Below, in pieces: positions 1-7,392 of a stretch of 64,000 bases of DNA (positions within the stretch are counted from its first letter, which is position 1; every line of letters begins with the position of its first letter). The notes below the pieces were generated by a model. The model saw only the letters and a program-made list of their open reading frames with translations. It had not been told where the DNA came from and did not search any database. Position numbers and translations under genes: made by a program. The DNA comes from Rhodosalinus halophilus (lineage in GTDB: Bacteria > Pseudomonadota > Alphaproteobacteria > Rhodobacterales > Rhodobacteraceae): the NCBI RefSeq assembly GCF_003298775.1, contig NZ_QNTQ01000001.1, positions 1 through 64,000 on the forward strand. The letters run 5' to 3'.

Positions 1-241
1 CCCCGCCGAGCCGCGCCGCCGTGCGCTCCGCCTCGGCGCCGGGCTCCGCGGGTGGCGTGCGCGCTTCCGCCTCGGCGCGCGGCACGCGGTAGGCGGCGAT
101 GTCCAGCCGCGTCTCCGGCGGGGGCGGATCGGGCGGCGGTGCGGGCGCGATCGCCGCCGCGACCAGCGCCAGCAACAGGGCGTTGCCCAGCACCGAGGCG
201 GCAAGCCCGCCCGCCCAGAGCGTGCCCGGACCTTTGCTCAC
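1..241 (-). CDS. TonB-like energy transducer, N-terminal part (truncated by window edge)
   Basis: The frame opens with GTG and runs off the left edge of the window after 80 codons. The start overlaps the stop of the upstream exbD-like gene by four bases (GTGA), which indicates translational coupling. The visible protein has a short N-terminus, one hydrophobic segment at about residues 10-33 and then a proline-rich stretch (PAPPPDPPPPE), the layout of TonB-type periplasm-spanning transducers. The C-terminal domain that would contact outer-membrane receptors lies outside the window, so TonB is inferred from layout and from the ExbB/ExbD neighbours. A TolA-like role cannot be excluded. Confidence 0.6.
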   Translation of the reverse strand, partial: MSKGPGTLWAGGLAASVLGNALLLALVAAAIAPAPPPDPPPPETRLDIAAYRVPRAEAEARTPPAEPGAEAERTAARLGG

Positions 242-645
242 GGTGCCTCGCCCGGCGTGACGATCAGGACCACGTGCCCGGCGCCCAGCCTTTCGATGCG
301 CGACACCAGCGGCAGCACATGGCGCAATTCCGCCTCGCGGTGGGCATTGAGGCGGATCAGGGTGGCCGGCGCAGCGTCCAGTTCGGCGGCGATGCGCGCG
401 AGCAGCGCCTCCCGTTCGAGCGGCTCGGCGTCGAGGGCAAGACGGCCGTCACGCGCGACCGAGATCGTGAGGCCGCCGCCCGGCATCTGCTCGCCGCCGG
501 CGCTCTCCGCCGGTAGCACCTCGAACGGGGCGGTCGCGTCGAAGCGGCCGACCAGCAGGAAGAAGACCAGCAGGAAGAAGACCACGTCGATCAGCGCGAT
601 GATCGGTTCCGGCGTGTCCCGCGGGGCGCGGCGCATGAGCTTCAC
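238..645 (-). CDS. exbD: ExbD/TolR family biopolymer transport protein (second copy)
   Basis: This 135-residue protein has one N-terminal membrane helix (about residues 16-34) carrying the family aspartate in the sequence LIDVVFFLLVFFL, followed by a small periplasmic domain. ExbD proteins pair with ExbB to form the proton channel that powers TonB or TolA. It lies downstream of another exbD-like gene with a four-base overlap and is coupled to the tonB-like gene after it. Having two ExbD paralogues in one operon suggests a mixed ExbD subunit complex, as known in some Ton systems; that is an inference. Confidence 0.85.
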   Translation of the reverse strand: MKLMRRAPRDTPEPIIALIDVVFFLLVFFLLVGRFDATAPFEVLPAESAGGEQMPGGGLTISVARDGRLALDAEPLEREALLARIAAELDAAPATLIRLNAHREAELRHVLPLVSRIERLGAGHVVLIVTPGEAP

Positions 646-1061
646 GGGGCGCCCTCCGGCCGGATGACGGCGAGACGGCGCACGCCGGCCGCGCGCAGCG
701 TTTCGGTCAGCGACACGAGCGCCTGGAGAGGCGCCCGCGCCGACGGGAGGATCACGACCTGCCGCTCCGGGGCCGCGGCCACCTCGGCGCGCAGCGCCGC
801 CGCGTCGAGCGGCCGGCCGCGCAGATGGGCGCTGCCGTCCGCGTCGAGCCGCACGAGCAGCGGGGTGGCGCGCGCCGCTCCGGGCTCCGAGGGCGGCTCG
901 GGCGCCATTGCCGTCTGCGTGCCGGGCCGCGCGAGCGGCATCATCCGGAGATTCAGGAAGGTCGACGTCACCATGAAGAAGATCAGCATGATCATCAGCA
1001 CGTCGATCATCGACACGAGCGACGGGCCTGCCAGCGGTCTTGCACGTCTTGTCAGTCGCAC
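642..1061 (-). CDS. exbD: ExbD/TolR family biopolymer transport protein (first copy)
   Basis: This 139-residue protein has a single membrane helix near residues 15-37 containing the conserved acidic residue in SMIDVLMIMLIFFMV, then a periplasmic domain. It differs from the neighbouring ExbD in its linker and C-terminal half, so the two are divergent paralogues rather than a recent duplication. It sits 22 bases after exbB and overlaps the next exbD by four bases. The predicted role is the stator/rotor partner of ExbB in the inner membrane, converting proton flow into motion of the TonB-like protein. Confidence 0.85.
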   Translation of the reverse strand: MRLTRRARPLAGPSLVSMIDVLMIMLIFFMVTSTFLNLRMMPLARPGTQTAMAPEPPSEPGAARATPLLVRLDADGSAHLRGRPLDAAALRAEVAAAPERQVVILPSARAPLQALVSLTETLRAAGVRRLAVIRPEGAP

Positions 1062-1083
1062 CGCACCTCTCCCGCGCGGTCGG

Positions 1084-1704
1084 TCATCGGCCCGGCGGCG
1101 CCTCCGCCATCAGCCGGCCGACCGCGGCCTCGATCTCTTCGCCCGCGCGTTCGACGCGCGCGTTGAGCAATGCTGCGGCCACGGCCGCGGGGATCGCCAC
1201 GAGAAGCCCTGCGGCGGTCGTCAGCAGCGCCTGCCAGATCCCGTCGGCCAGCATCGCCGCGTTCGCGGCGCCCTCGGCCATCGCAAGATCCTGAAAGGCG
1301 CGTATCATCCCCAGCACCGTGCCCAGCAGCCCCAGCAGCGGGCTGATCATCGCGGTCAGTTCGAGCAGGCGGATGTGTCGGTACATCCGCGCCATCTCGG
1401 CGTTGCCGCGCCACTCGAGCCGGGCGTCGAGCGCGGCGCGCGGCTGACCCTCCTTGAGGCCCGCCATGGCCTCGCGCAGCAGGCGATCGGCGGGGCTGTC
1501 GCCTGCCTCGGTCTCGCGCAGCGCCGCGTGCCGGTCTCCCGAATGCCAAAGCTCGAGCGCCGCCGCGCGCCGCTCGCGCCCGCCCAGCACGCCGCGCAGT
1601 TGCGCGGCTTTCGCCCCGATCAGGCCAAGCGAGCCGAGCGAGATCAGCGCGAGAAGCGCCACGATCGGGCCGCCCTGGGACAGCGTGGCGAGAAGGCCCC
1701 CCAT
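1084..1704 (-). CDS. exbB: ExbB/TolQ/MotA family proton channel protein
   Basis: This 206-residue protein has three hydrophobic segments: one near residues 12-32, and two in the C-terminal half that include the conserved glycine-rich stretch SPLLGLLGTVLGMIRAF and a TTAAGLLVAIPAAV helix. That pattern is typical of the ExbB/TolQ/MotA proton channel family. It starts three bases after the stop of the secreted protein gene and is followed by two exbD genes and a tonB-like gene, so ExbB is a better name than TolQ. The short length fits small ExbB forms. Confidence 0.85.
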   Translation of the reverse strand: MGGLLATLSQGGPIVALLALISLGSLGLIGAKAAQLRGVLGGRERRAAALELWHSGDRHAALRETEAGDSPADRLLREAMAGLKEGQPRAALDARLEWRGNAEMARMYRHIRLLELTAMISPLLGLLGTVLGMIRAFQDLAMAEGAANAAMLADGIWQALLTTAAGLLVAIPAAVAAALLNARVERAGEEIEAAVGRLMAEAPPGR

Positions 1705-1707
1705 GGT

Positions 1708-2145
1708 CTATTCGACGAATCGCGCGGAGGTTCTGCTCACCAGTTCCATCAGTCCGAAGCAGTCGGCCGGCCCTTCGTTCTGCGCGTTGCAGGCCGTCAT
1801 GTCGTGCAGCAGCACCTCCGAGATCGAATCGCAGGCGATCTCCGGTATCTCGAAGAGCTTCAGCGTGGTGCGGCCGGCGGGCAGGGGGGCCGCGTCGATC
1901 GTGAGCAGCCGGTCGATCACGCCCCTCGCGTCGAGGATGGCGAGCGACATCTCGAAGCCGTCGAAGGTCCGCTCGCCCCGGTTGCGGAACAGGAAGAAGG
2001 CGCGGCAGCCGCCCTCCTCCCCGGCTTCGAACTTGTTGAGCTCGACGGTCAGGGGCCGCTCCTGCGCCTGCGCCTGGGGCCCCCAGACCGCGAGCGCGGT
2101 CCCGACGATCACGACGAGCATCGCCGTTCTGGTCGCGTATCGCAC
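1708..2145 (-). CDS. small secreted protein of unknown function, first gene of the exb operon
   Basis: I chose the GTG at 2145 because AGGGAGGAGA lies five bases before it; a longer frame starting at 2175 has no such site. The 145-residue product begins with a signal peptide whose hydrophobic core is AMLVVIVGTALAVWG, ending near AQAQE. The mature part has four cysteines, which could form two periplasmic disulfides. I do not recognise a domain. It is the promoter-proximal gene, three bases before exbB, so it is probably made together with the energy-transducing complex and may be a periplasmic accessory factor. Transcription diverges from the T6SS locus across a 172-base gap. Confidence 0.6.
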   Translation of the reverse strand: MRYATRTAMLVVIVGTALAVWGPQAQAQERPLTVELNKFEAGEEGGCRAFFLFRNRGERTFDGFEMSLAILDARGVIDRLLTIDAAPLPAGRTTLKLFEIPEIACDSISEVLLHDMTACNAQNEGPADCFGLMELVSRTSARFVE

Positions 2146-2317
2146 GGCTGTCTCCTCCCTGTGCATCCGTATCAAGCCACGCGACCCTTCGCGCGGTCAA
2201 GGCCGGCGCCGGGCCGCCCGCAGGATTTACGTAACGGTAGATTTGTCAGTCATTTCTGATAGCATCCTGCCACGCATTCAGATTCCAGAGCCGCTGCCGG
2301 TTCCGCCGAGGTAGAAG
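2146..2317. promoter_or_regulatory. divergent promoter region between the exb operon and the T6SS locus
   Basis: This 172-base gap separates the divergent genes. Its centre, about 2224-2270, is clearly richer in A/T than the flanks and includes the palindrome TTACGTAA at 2227-2234 and a TTGTCA hexamer at 2243-2248. I could not fix a convincing -10 box for either direction, so only the general role as control region is claimed. The T6SS start at 2318 is preceded by GAGGTAGAAG. Confidence 0.4.
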
Positions 2318-3334
2318 TTGGACGACCTTTTGAAGACCCACGGCGAGGACGCCCCGAGTGGTCCGAACCTCGAATACGAGCCAGTCTTCGCCGAGATGGA
2401 GATCGCGGCGCAACCCGGAGAAGAGCGCCAGATGGGCGACGCCGTGATCGAGGCCGAAGACCCCGACTATCAGACCGTGGCCGCCAAGGCGCGCGAGGTA
2501 CTCGCGCTCAGCCACGATCTGCGCGCGGCGGTCTATCTGGCCCAGGCCGAGCTGAACACCACCGGACTGGCCGGTTTCGCCGATGTCATGGGATACATCC
2601 GCTACTGTCTCGAAGAGCACTGGGAGACCTGTCATCCGCAGCTCGACGCCGAGGACGACGACGATCCCACGATGCGGGTGAACGCCGTTCTGGGGCTTGC
2701 CGGCGCCGACACGGTGATCCGCGCGCTGCGCCGTGCGCCGCTGACGCAGAGCCCGGCGTTCGGCCGCTTCGCGCTGCGCGACATCGAGATCGCCGAGGGC
2801 GAGATCGAACCGCGCGAGGGGGAGGCGGCGCCCGACGCCTCCAGCATCGGCGCGGCCGTTCAGGACACGCCCGAGGACGTGCGAGAGTCGCTGGCCGAGG
2901 CCGCCCACCGCGCGCTCGACCATGCCAAGGCGATCGACGCGGTCTTTCAGACCAGTCTGCCCGGCGAAGGGCCGGAGCTCGCGCCGCTTCTGCGCACGCT
3001 GGGCAAGATCGTCACCCATGTCGGCGCAGCCTCCCCGGAGGCGGCTTCGGAGGAGGAAGAGGCCGGTGTCGCGGACGGGGGCGACGCGCCGCAGCCCGCG
3101 CGCGGCGGCGTGCCGGGGCGGCTGGAGAGCCAGCGCGACGTTCTCGCCGCGCTCGACGCGATCACCGACTACTACGCCCGCCGCGAGCCCTCGAGTCCCG
3201 TGCCGCTTCTGATGAAGCGGGCGCGCCGCCTCGTGGGGGCCGATTTCCTCACCATCATCGAGGACATGGCGCCGGCCGGGCGCGAGAACGTCACGCTCGT
3301 CGGAGGGATCACGGAAACCGAAAGCGAGGGCTGA
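2318..3334 (+). CDS. tssA: T6SS cap/initiator protein TssA
   Basis: The protein has 338 residues if the TTG at 2318 is used, which a purine-rich GAGGTAGAAG site just upstream supports. The N-terminal part carries the ImpA_N signature, with a DAPSGPNLEYEP stretch near residues 10-21 that opens most TssA proteins. The middle is acidic, and the C-terminus contains the LMKRARRLV segment seen in short TssA forms. TssA binds the baseplate and the growing sheath tip and coordinates tail polymerisation. It is the first gene of the plus-strand locus, 59 bases before tssB. Confidence 0.88.
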   Translation: MDDLLKTHGEDAPSGPNLEYEPVFAEMEIAAQPGEERQMGDAVIEAEDPDYQTVAAKAREVLALSHDLRAAVYLAQAELNTTGLAGFADVMGYIRYCLEEHWETCHPQLDAEDDDDPTMRVNAVLGLAGADTVIRALRRAPLTQSPAFGRFALRDIEIAEGEIEPREGEAAPDASSIGAAVQDTPEDVRESLAEAAHRALDHAKAIDAVFQTSLPGEGPELAPLLRTLGKIVTHVGAASPEAASEEEEAGVADGGDAPQPARGGVPGRLESQRDVLAALDAITDYYARREPSSPVPLLMKRARRLVGADFLTIIEDMAPAGRENVTLVGGITETESEG

Positions 3335-3393
3335 ACCGGAACGGCCCCAGCCGACCGCGCCACCAGGCTGCTGGCAAAGACAGGGAGTAACAG

Positions 3394-3909
3394 ATGTCAA
3401 GCTCACAGAAGTTCATCGCGCGCAACCGCGCGCCACGGGTGCAGATCGAATACGACGTCGAGCTCTACGGCGCCGAGAAGAAGGTGCAGCTGCCCTTCGT
3501 GATGGGCGTCATGGCCGATCTGGCCGGCAAGTCCGAGGTGGAGCAGCCCGGCGTGGCGGACCGCAAGTTCCTCGAGATCGACGTGGACAACTTCGACAGC
3601 AGGATGAAGGCGATGAAGCCGCGGGTCGCCTTTTCGGTGCCCAACACGCTGACGGGGGAGGGCAACCTCTCGGTCGATATCAGCTTCGAGAGCATGGACG
3701 ATTTCTCGCCCGGCCGCATCGCCGAGAAGGTGGAGCCCCTCAAGAAGCTGCTCGACGCGCGCAACGAGCTCAACAACCTGATGACCTACATGGACGGCAA
3801 GCCGGGCGCGGAGGAACTCGTCTCGAAGGCGCTCAACGACCCCGATCTGCTCAAGACGCTCGCCGCCCAGCCCGCGCCCGAGGGCGCCGAACAGGAGGAG
3901 AAGGAGTAA
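3394..3909 (+). CDS. tssB: T6SS contractile sheath small subunit TssB (VipA)
   Basis: This 171-residue protein of normal TssB length starts with the typical SSQKFIARNRAPRVQIEYDV opening and contains the conserved LPFVMGVMADLAG segment. TssB and TssC assemble into the cytoplasmic contractile sheath around the Hcp tube. The start is preceded by AGGGAG. tssC begins three bases after its stop, as expected for subunits made in equal amounts. The acidic tail (EGAEQEEKE) is short and variable in the family. Confidence 0.97.
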   Translation: MSSSQKFIARNRAPRVQIEYDVELYGAEKKVQLPFVMGVMADLAGKSEVEQPGVADRKFLEIDVDNFDSRMKAMKPRVAFSVPNTLTGEGNLSVDISFESMDDFSPGRIAEKVEPLKKLLDARNELNNLMTYMDGKPGAEELVSKALNDPDLLKTLAAQPAPEGAEQEEKE

Positions 3910-3912
3910 GCC

Positions 3913-5409
3913 ATGGCCGAAGAAGCGACCCAGGCCGCCGAGTCGGCCGCGCAGGCCGAAGCCGGCGAGTCCGAATTCGAGAACCTCCTGCAGAAAGAGT
4001 TCCGGCCGCGGACCGATACCGCGCGCACGGCCGTCGAGTCGGCGGTCAAGACGCTGGCGCAGCAGGCGCTCGAGAACACCGCGCTGATTTCCGAGGACGT
4101 GCTGCACTCGATCGAGGCCATCAAGGCAGAGATCGACCGCAAGCTTTCGGAGCAGATCAACCTCATCATCCATCACGAGGAATACCAGCAGCTCGAGAGC
4201 GCCTGGCGCGGGCTGCACCATCTCGTCAACAACACCGAGACGGACGAGATGCTCAAGATCCGCGTGATGAACATCTCGAAGAAGGAGCTTCACAAGACGC
4301 TGCGCAAGTTCAAGGGCGCGGCCTGGGATCAGTCGCCGATCTTCAAGAAGCTCTACGAAGAGGAATACGGCCAGTTCGGGGGCGAGCCCTACGGCTGTCT
4401 CGTGGGCGACTACTACTTCAACCACAGCCCCCCGGACGTCGAGCTGCTGGGCGAGATGTCGAAGATCGCGGCCTCGGCGCATGCCCCCTTCCTTGCCGGC
4501 GCCGACCCTGCGCTCATGCAGTTCGAAAGCTGGCAGGAGCTCACCAACCCGCGCGATCTGACCAAGATCTTCCAGACGCCGGAATACGCCCAGTGGCGCA
4601 GCCTCCGCGAAAGCGAGGACAGCAAGTACGTGGGCCTCGCGATGCCGCGCTTCCTCGGCCGGCAGCCCTATGGCCCCGACAGCAACCCGGTGGAGGAGTT
4701 CGCCTTCGTCGAGGATACCGGCAACGCCGAGTCCGAGAAGTTCGCCTGGGTCAACGCCGCCTACGGCATGGCCACGAACATCACCCGCGCCTTCAAGGAA
4801 TACGGCTGGTGCTCGCGCATCCGGGGGGTGGAATCGGGCGGCACGGTGGGCAACCTGCCGACCCATACCTTCCCCACGGACGATGGCGGCGTGGACATGA
4901 AATGCCCGACCGAAATCGCCATCGCCGACCGGCGCGAGGCGGAACTGGCCAAGGCGGGCCTGATGCCACTGATCCACCGCAAGAATTCGGACATGGCGAC
5001 CTTCATCGGGGCGCAGTCCCTGCATCAGCCGGCGGAATACGAGGATCCCGACGCCACCGCCAACGCCAATCTGGCGGCGCGGCTTCCCTATCTCTTCGCG
5101 ACCTGCCGTTTCGCCCACTATTTGAAGAAGATGGTCCGCGACAAGATCGGCTCCTACAAGAGCCGGGAAGACATGGAATACTGGTTGAACAACTGGATAC
5201 TCCAGTATGTCGACGGCAGTCCGGAAACCTCCTCGGAAGAGTACAAGGCCACGCACCCGCTCGCCGCGGCCGAAGTGACCGTCGAGGAAGTCGAGGGGAA
5301 TCCGGGCTACTACACGTCCAAGTTCTTCCTGCGGCCGCACTACCAGCTGGAGGGGCTGTCCGTGTCGCTCCGCCTGGTCTCGAAGCTTCCGTCGGAGAAG
5401 CAGGGATAA
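3913..5409 (+). CDS. tssC: T6SS contractile sheath large subunit TssC (VipB)
   Basis: This 498-residue protein matches TssC in length and in landmarks such as YQQLESAWRGLHHLV near residue 95, GCLVGDYYFNHSPPDVELL near 160 and the C-terminal segment ending LRLVSKLPSEK. TssC is the main structural protein of the contractile sheath and intertwines with TssB. Residues 1-25 are alanine- and glutamate-rich, as in homologues. The gene is directly coupled to tssB. An 85-base gap with a strong hairpin separates it from hcp. Confidence 0.97.
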   Translation: MAEEATQAAESAAQAEAGESEFENLLQKEFRPRTDTARTAVESAVKTLAQQALENTALISEDVLHSIEAIKAEIDRKLSEQINLIIHHEEYQQLESAWRGLHHLVNNTETDEMLKIRVMNISKKELHKTLRKFKGAAWDQSPIFKKLYEEEYGQFGGEPYGCLVGDYYFNHSPPDVELLGEMSKIAASAHAPFLAGADPALMQFESWQELTNPRDLTKIFQTPEYAQWRSLRESEDSKYVGLAMPRFLGRQPYGPDSNPVEEFAFVEDTGNAESEKFAWVNAAYGMATNITRAFKEYGWCSRIRGVESGGTVGNLPTHTFPTDDGGVDMKCPTEIAIADRREAELAKAGLMPLIHRKNSDMATFIGAQSLHQPAEYEDPDATANANLAARLPYLFATCRFAHYLKKMVRDKIGSYKSREDMEYWLNNWILQYVDGSPETSSEEYKATHPLAAAEVTVEEVEGNPGYYTSKFFLRPHYQLEGLSVSLRLVSKLPSEKQG

Positions 5410-5417
5410 CGCAGCCT

Positions 5418-5447
5418 CCGCGCCAGGGTCCGTGGGTGCTGGCGCGG
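5418..5447 (+). other. intergenic hairpin between tssC and hcp
   Basis: CCGCGCCAG at 5418-5426 pairs perfectly with CTGGCGCGG at 5439-5447 around a 12-base loop. No T-run follows, so it does not look like an intrinsic terminator. A 3' end-protecting or processing hairpin that sets hcp mRNA apart from the upstream mRNA would fit, because Hcp is needed in much larger amounts. That role is inferred. Confidence 0.5.
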
Positions 5448-5494
5448 GTCATATCAAGCGCGATGCAGCACGCGCACAATAACGGAGAGGGAAA

Positions 5495-5977
5495 ATGGCC
5501 GTAGACATGTTTCTGTCGCTCAAGGGCATCAAGGGCGAGTCGAAGGACCAGAGTCACAAGGAATGGATCGATGTTCTGGCATGGTCCTGGGGGATGTCGC
5601 AGGGCGGCACGTTCCACCGCGGCGGCGGCGGCGGCGCAGGCAAGGTCGATGTCCAGGATCTTTCGGTGACCGGGTGGTATGAAAAGTCCACCCCGCTTCT
5701 GATGGACAAATGCGCCACTGGCGGTCACATCACCGAGGGCGAGCTCATCGTGCGCAAGGCCGGTGGCAAGCAGGTGGCGTACATCAGGTACAAGTTCACC
5801 GACATCCTGGTCACATTCGTCTCGACCGGCGGATCGGGCGGCGAAGAGCAGCTGACGGTGAACTTCGGGCTGAATTTCGCCAAGGTCTCGACGGAGTATT
5901 ACGAGCAGAAGCCCGATGGCAGCGTCGGGCCGGCGATCCCGTTCGGCTACGACATGCGCGAGAACGTCAAGGTCTGA
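5495..5977 (+). CDS. hcp: T6SS inner tube protein Hcp (TssD)
   Basis: The 160-residue protein opens MAVDMFLSLKGIKGESKD and has the Hcp pattern of a small beta-barrel, including the DVQDLSVTGWYEKSTPLLM and GHITEGELIVRKAGGKQ segments. Hcp hexamers stack into the tube that is fired through the sheath and also act as effector chaperones. CGGAGAGGGAAA gives a strong ribosome binding site. The longer leader, with its hairpin, sets this gene apart from the tightly packed neighbours and suggests separate control of its level. Confidence 0.97.
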   Translation: MAVDMFLSLKGIKGESKDQSHKEWIDVLAWSWGMSQGGTFHRGGGGGAGKVDVQDLSVTGWYEKSTPLLMDKCATGGHITEGELIVRKAGGKQVAYIRYKFTDILVTFVSTGGSGGEEQLTVNFGLNFAKVSTEYYEQKPDGSVGPAIPFGYDMRENVKV

Positions 5978-6056
5978 GCGCTTTCGGAATACCGCATCGC
6001 CGTTGCGCGCCGCGTCGTGGCGATGCTTTCCCTGGGGGATCGAAGGGAGTCGCGGC

Positions 6057-6896
6057 ATGACGGCGAACGCGACGGATCACTTGCGGGCCGGGGATCTGGC
6101 CGGCGCGCTCTCGGCGCTGCAGGATCAGGTCCGCGCCCGTCCCGAGGACGCGAGGCTGCGGATTTTCCTGTTCCAGCTGCTGTGCGTGCTGGGCGACTGG
6201 CAGCGTGCCGTCGCGCAGCTCAAGGTCTGTGCGCAGCTCGACGCCGAGGCGGTCACCATGGCGCAGACCTATCGGGAGGCGATCGTCTGCGAGGTGTTTC
6301 GCGAAAAGGTCTTCGCCGGCGAGAAGGAGCCGCTGATCTTTGGCCAGCCGCAGGAATGGACCGTGCTCCTCGTCCATGCTCTGGGCGCGCTCGCCCGCGG
6401 ACAGGCCGAGGAGGCCGCCGATCTGCGCGCCCGCGCCTTCGAGGCCGCGCCCGCCACACCGGGCACGCTGAACGACACCGATTTCGACTGGATCGCCGAT
6501 GCCGACATGCGGCTCGGGCCGGTGCTCGAGATCATTATCAACGGCCGCTACACTTGGCTGCCCTTCGATCACGTCGCGTCGATCCGGGCCGAGCCGCCGG
6601 CCGACCTGCGCGACGCGGTCTGGATGCCGGTCGAGCTGACGCTTCAGAACGGGGGCGAATTCGTCGCGCTGATCCCCACGCGCTATCCGGCGACGGTTGC
6701 CGCGGGATCTGACGCGGAGAAGCTCGCGCGCGCGACCTCGTGGCAGGACGCGGGCGCGGAGACCTTCACCGGCCTGGGCCAGCGGCTTCTGGCGACCGAT
6801 GCGGGCGATACCGCGCTGATGGATCTCCGCCACCTTCAGCTTCGGCCGGTCGTGGATGCCGGTCCACAGCCCGACGGGGCGGCCGCCGATGGCTGA
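6057..6896 (+). CDS. tagJ: T6SS accessory protein TagJ (ImpE/SciE family)
   Basis: The start at 6057 is chosen over an in-frame upstream start because AAGGGAG precedes it and the upstream start lies inside hcp. The 279-residue product has an N-terminal helical, TPR-like part (ARPEDARLRIFLFQLLCVLGDWQRA) and a C-terminal part with TLNDTDFDWIADADMRLGP, both typical of ImpE/TagJ. TagJ is known to bind the TssB N-terminus and may help ClpV-dependent sheath recycling. Its last bases overlap the start of tssE by eight bases. Confidence 0.9.
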   Translation: MTANATDHLRAGDLAGALSALQDQVRARPEDARLRIFLFQLLCVLGDWQRAVAQLKVCAQLDAEAVTMAQTYREAIVCEVFREKVFAGEKEPLIFGQPQEWTVLLVHALGALARGQAEEAADLRARAFEAAPATPGTLNDTDFDWIADADMRLGPVLEIIINGRYTWLPFDHVASIRAEPPADLRDAVWMPVELTLQNGGEFVALIPTRYPATVAAGSDAEKLARATSWQDAGAETFTGLGQRLLATDAGDTALMDLRHLQLRPVVDAGPQPDGAAADG

Positions 6897-7386
6897 CAAG
6901 ACGATCACGGAGCGGTTGCAGCCCTCGCTGCTGGACCGTCTCACCGATCACGCGCCGGGGGCGGGGTCCGAGAGTCGCGAGGCTCGCGTGATCGATGTCC
7001 GGCGGCTGCGCGACATCATCCGCCGCGACCTGTCGTGGCTGCTCAACACCGCCGACATGGGCAGCGCGCTGGACGCGCGGGCCTTTCCGCAAACGGCGCG
7101 CTCGGTTCTGAACTATGGCCTGCCGGAGGTGGCCGGGGACTATTCGACCGTCGGGCGGGTCGAGCGCATTCGGAAGACCATCCGAACGGCGATCGAGCGT
7201 TTCGAGCCGCGGATCGACCCTCGGACGCTCGACGTGGTGGAGCGCCCTTCGGAAAGCCGCAGCGGCGCGACGATCCTCTTCGACATCGTGGCGGACATGT
7301 GGGCCGAGCCGATGCCGCTGGAACTCTACCTGCGTTCCGAGATCGACGTGACGACCGGGCACGTCGAACTCGAGCACAGGGCCTGA
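6889..7386 (+). CDS. tssE: T6SS baseplate protein TssE (gp25-like)
   Basis: The product has 165 residues from the ATG at 6889, which overlaps the tagJ stop. The central part (about residues 40-140) matches the phage T4 gp25-like fold, with RRDLSWLLNT and SVLNYGLPEVAGDYS near residues 45-85 and an IRTAIERFEPRI segment. TssE is a baseplate wedge component that nucleates sheath assembly with TssF, TssG and TssK. The gene is followed six bases later by tssF. Confidence 0.93.
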   Translation: MADKTITERLQPSLLDRLTDHAPGAGSESREARVIDVRRLRDIIRRDLSWLLNTADMGSALDARAFPQTARSVLNYGLPEVAGDYSTVGRVERIRKTIRTAIERFEPRIDPRTLDVVERPSESRSGATILFDIVADMWAEPMPLELYLRSEIDVTTGHVELEHRA

Positions 7387-7392
7387 CGGCTG

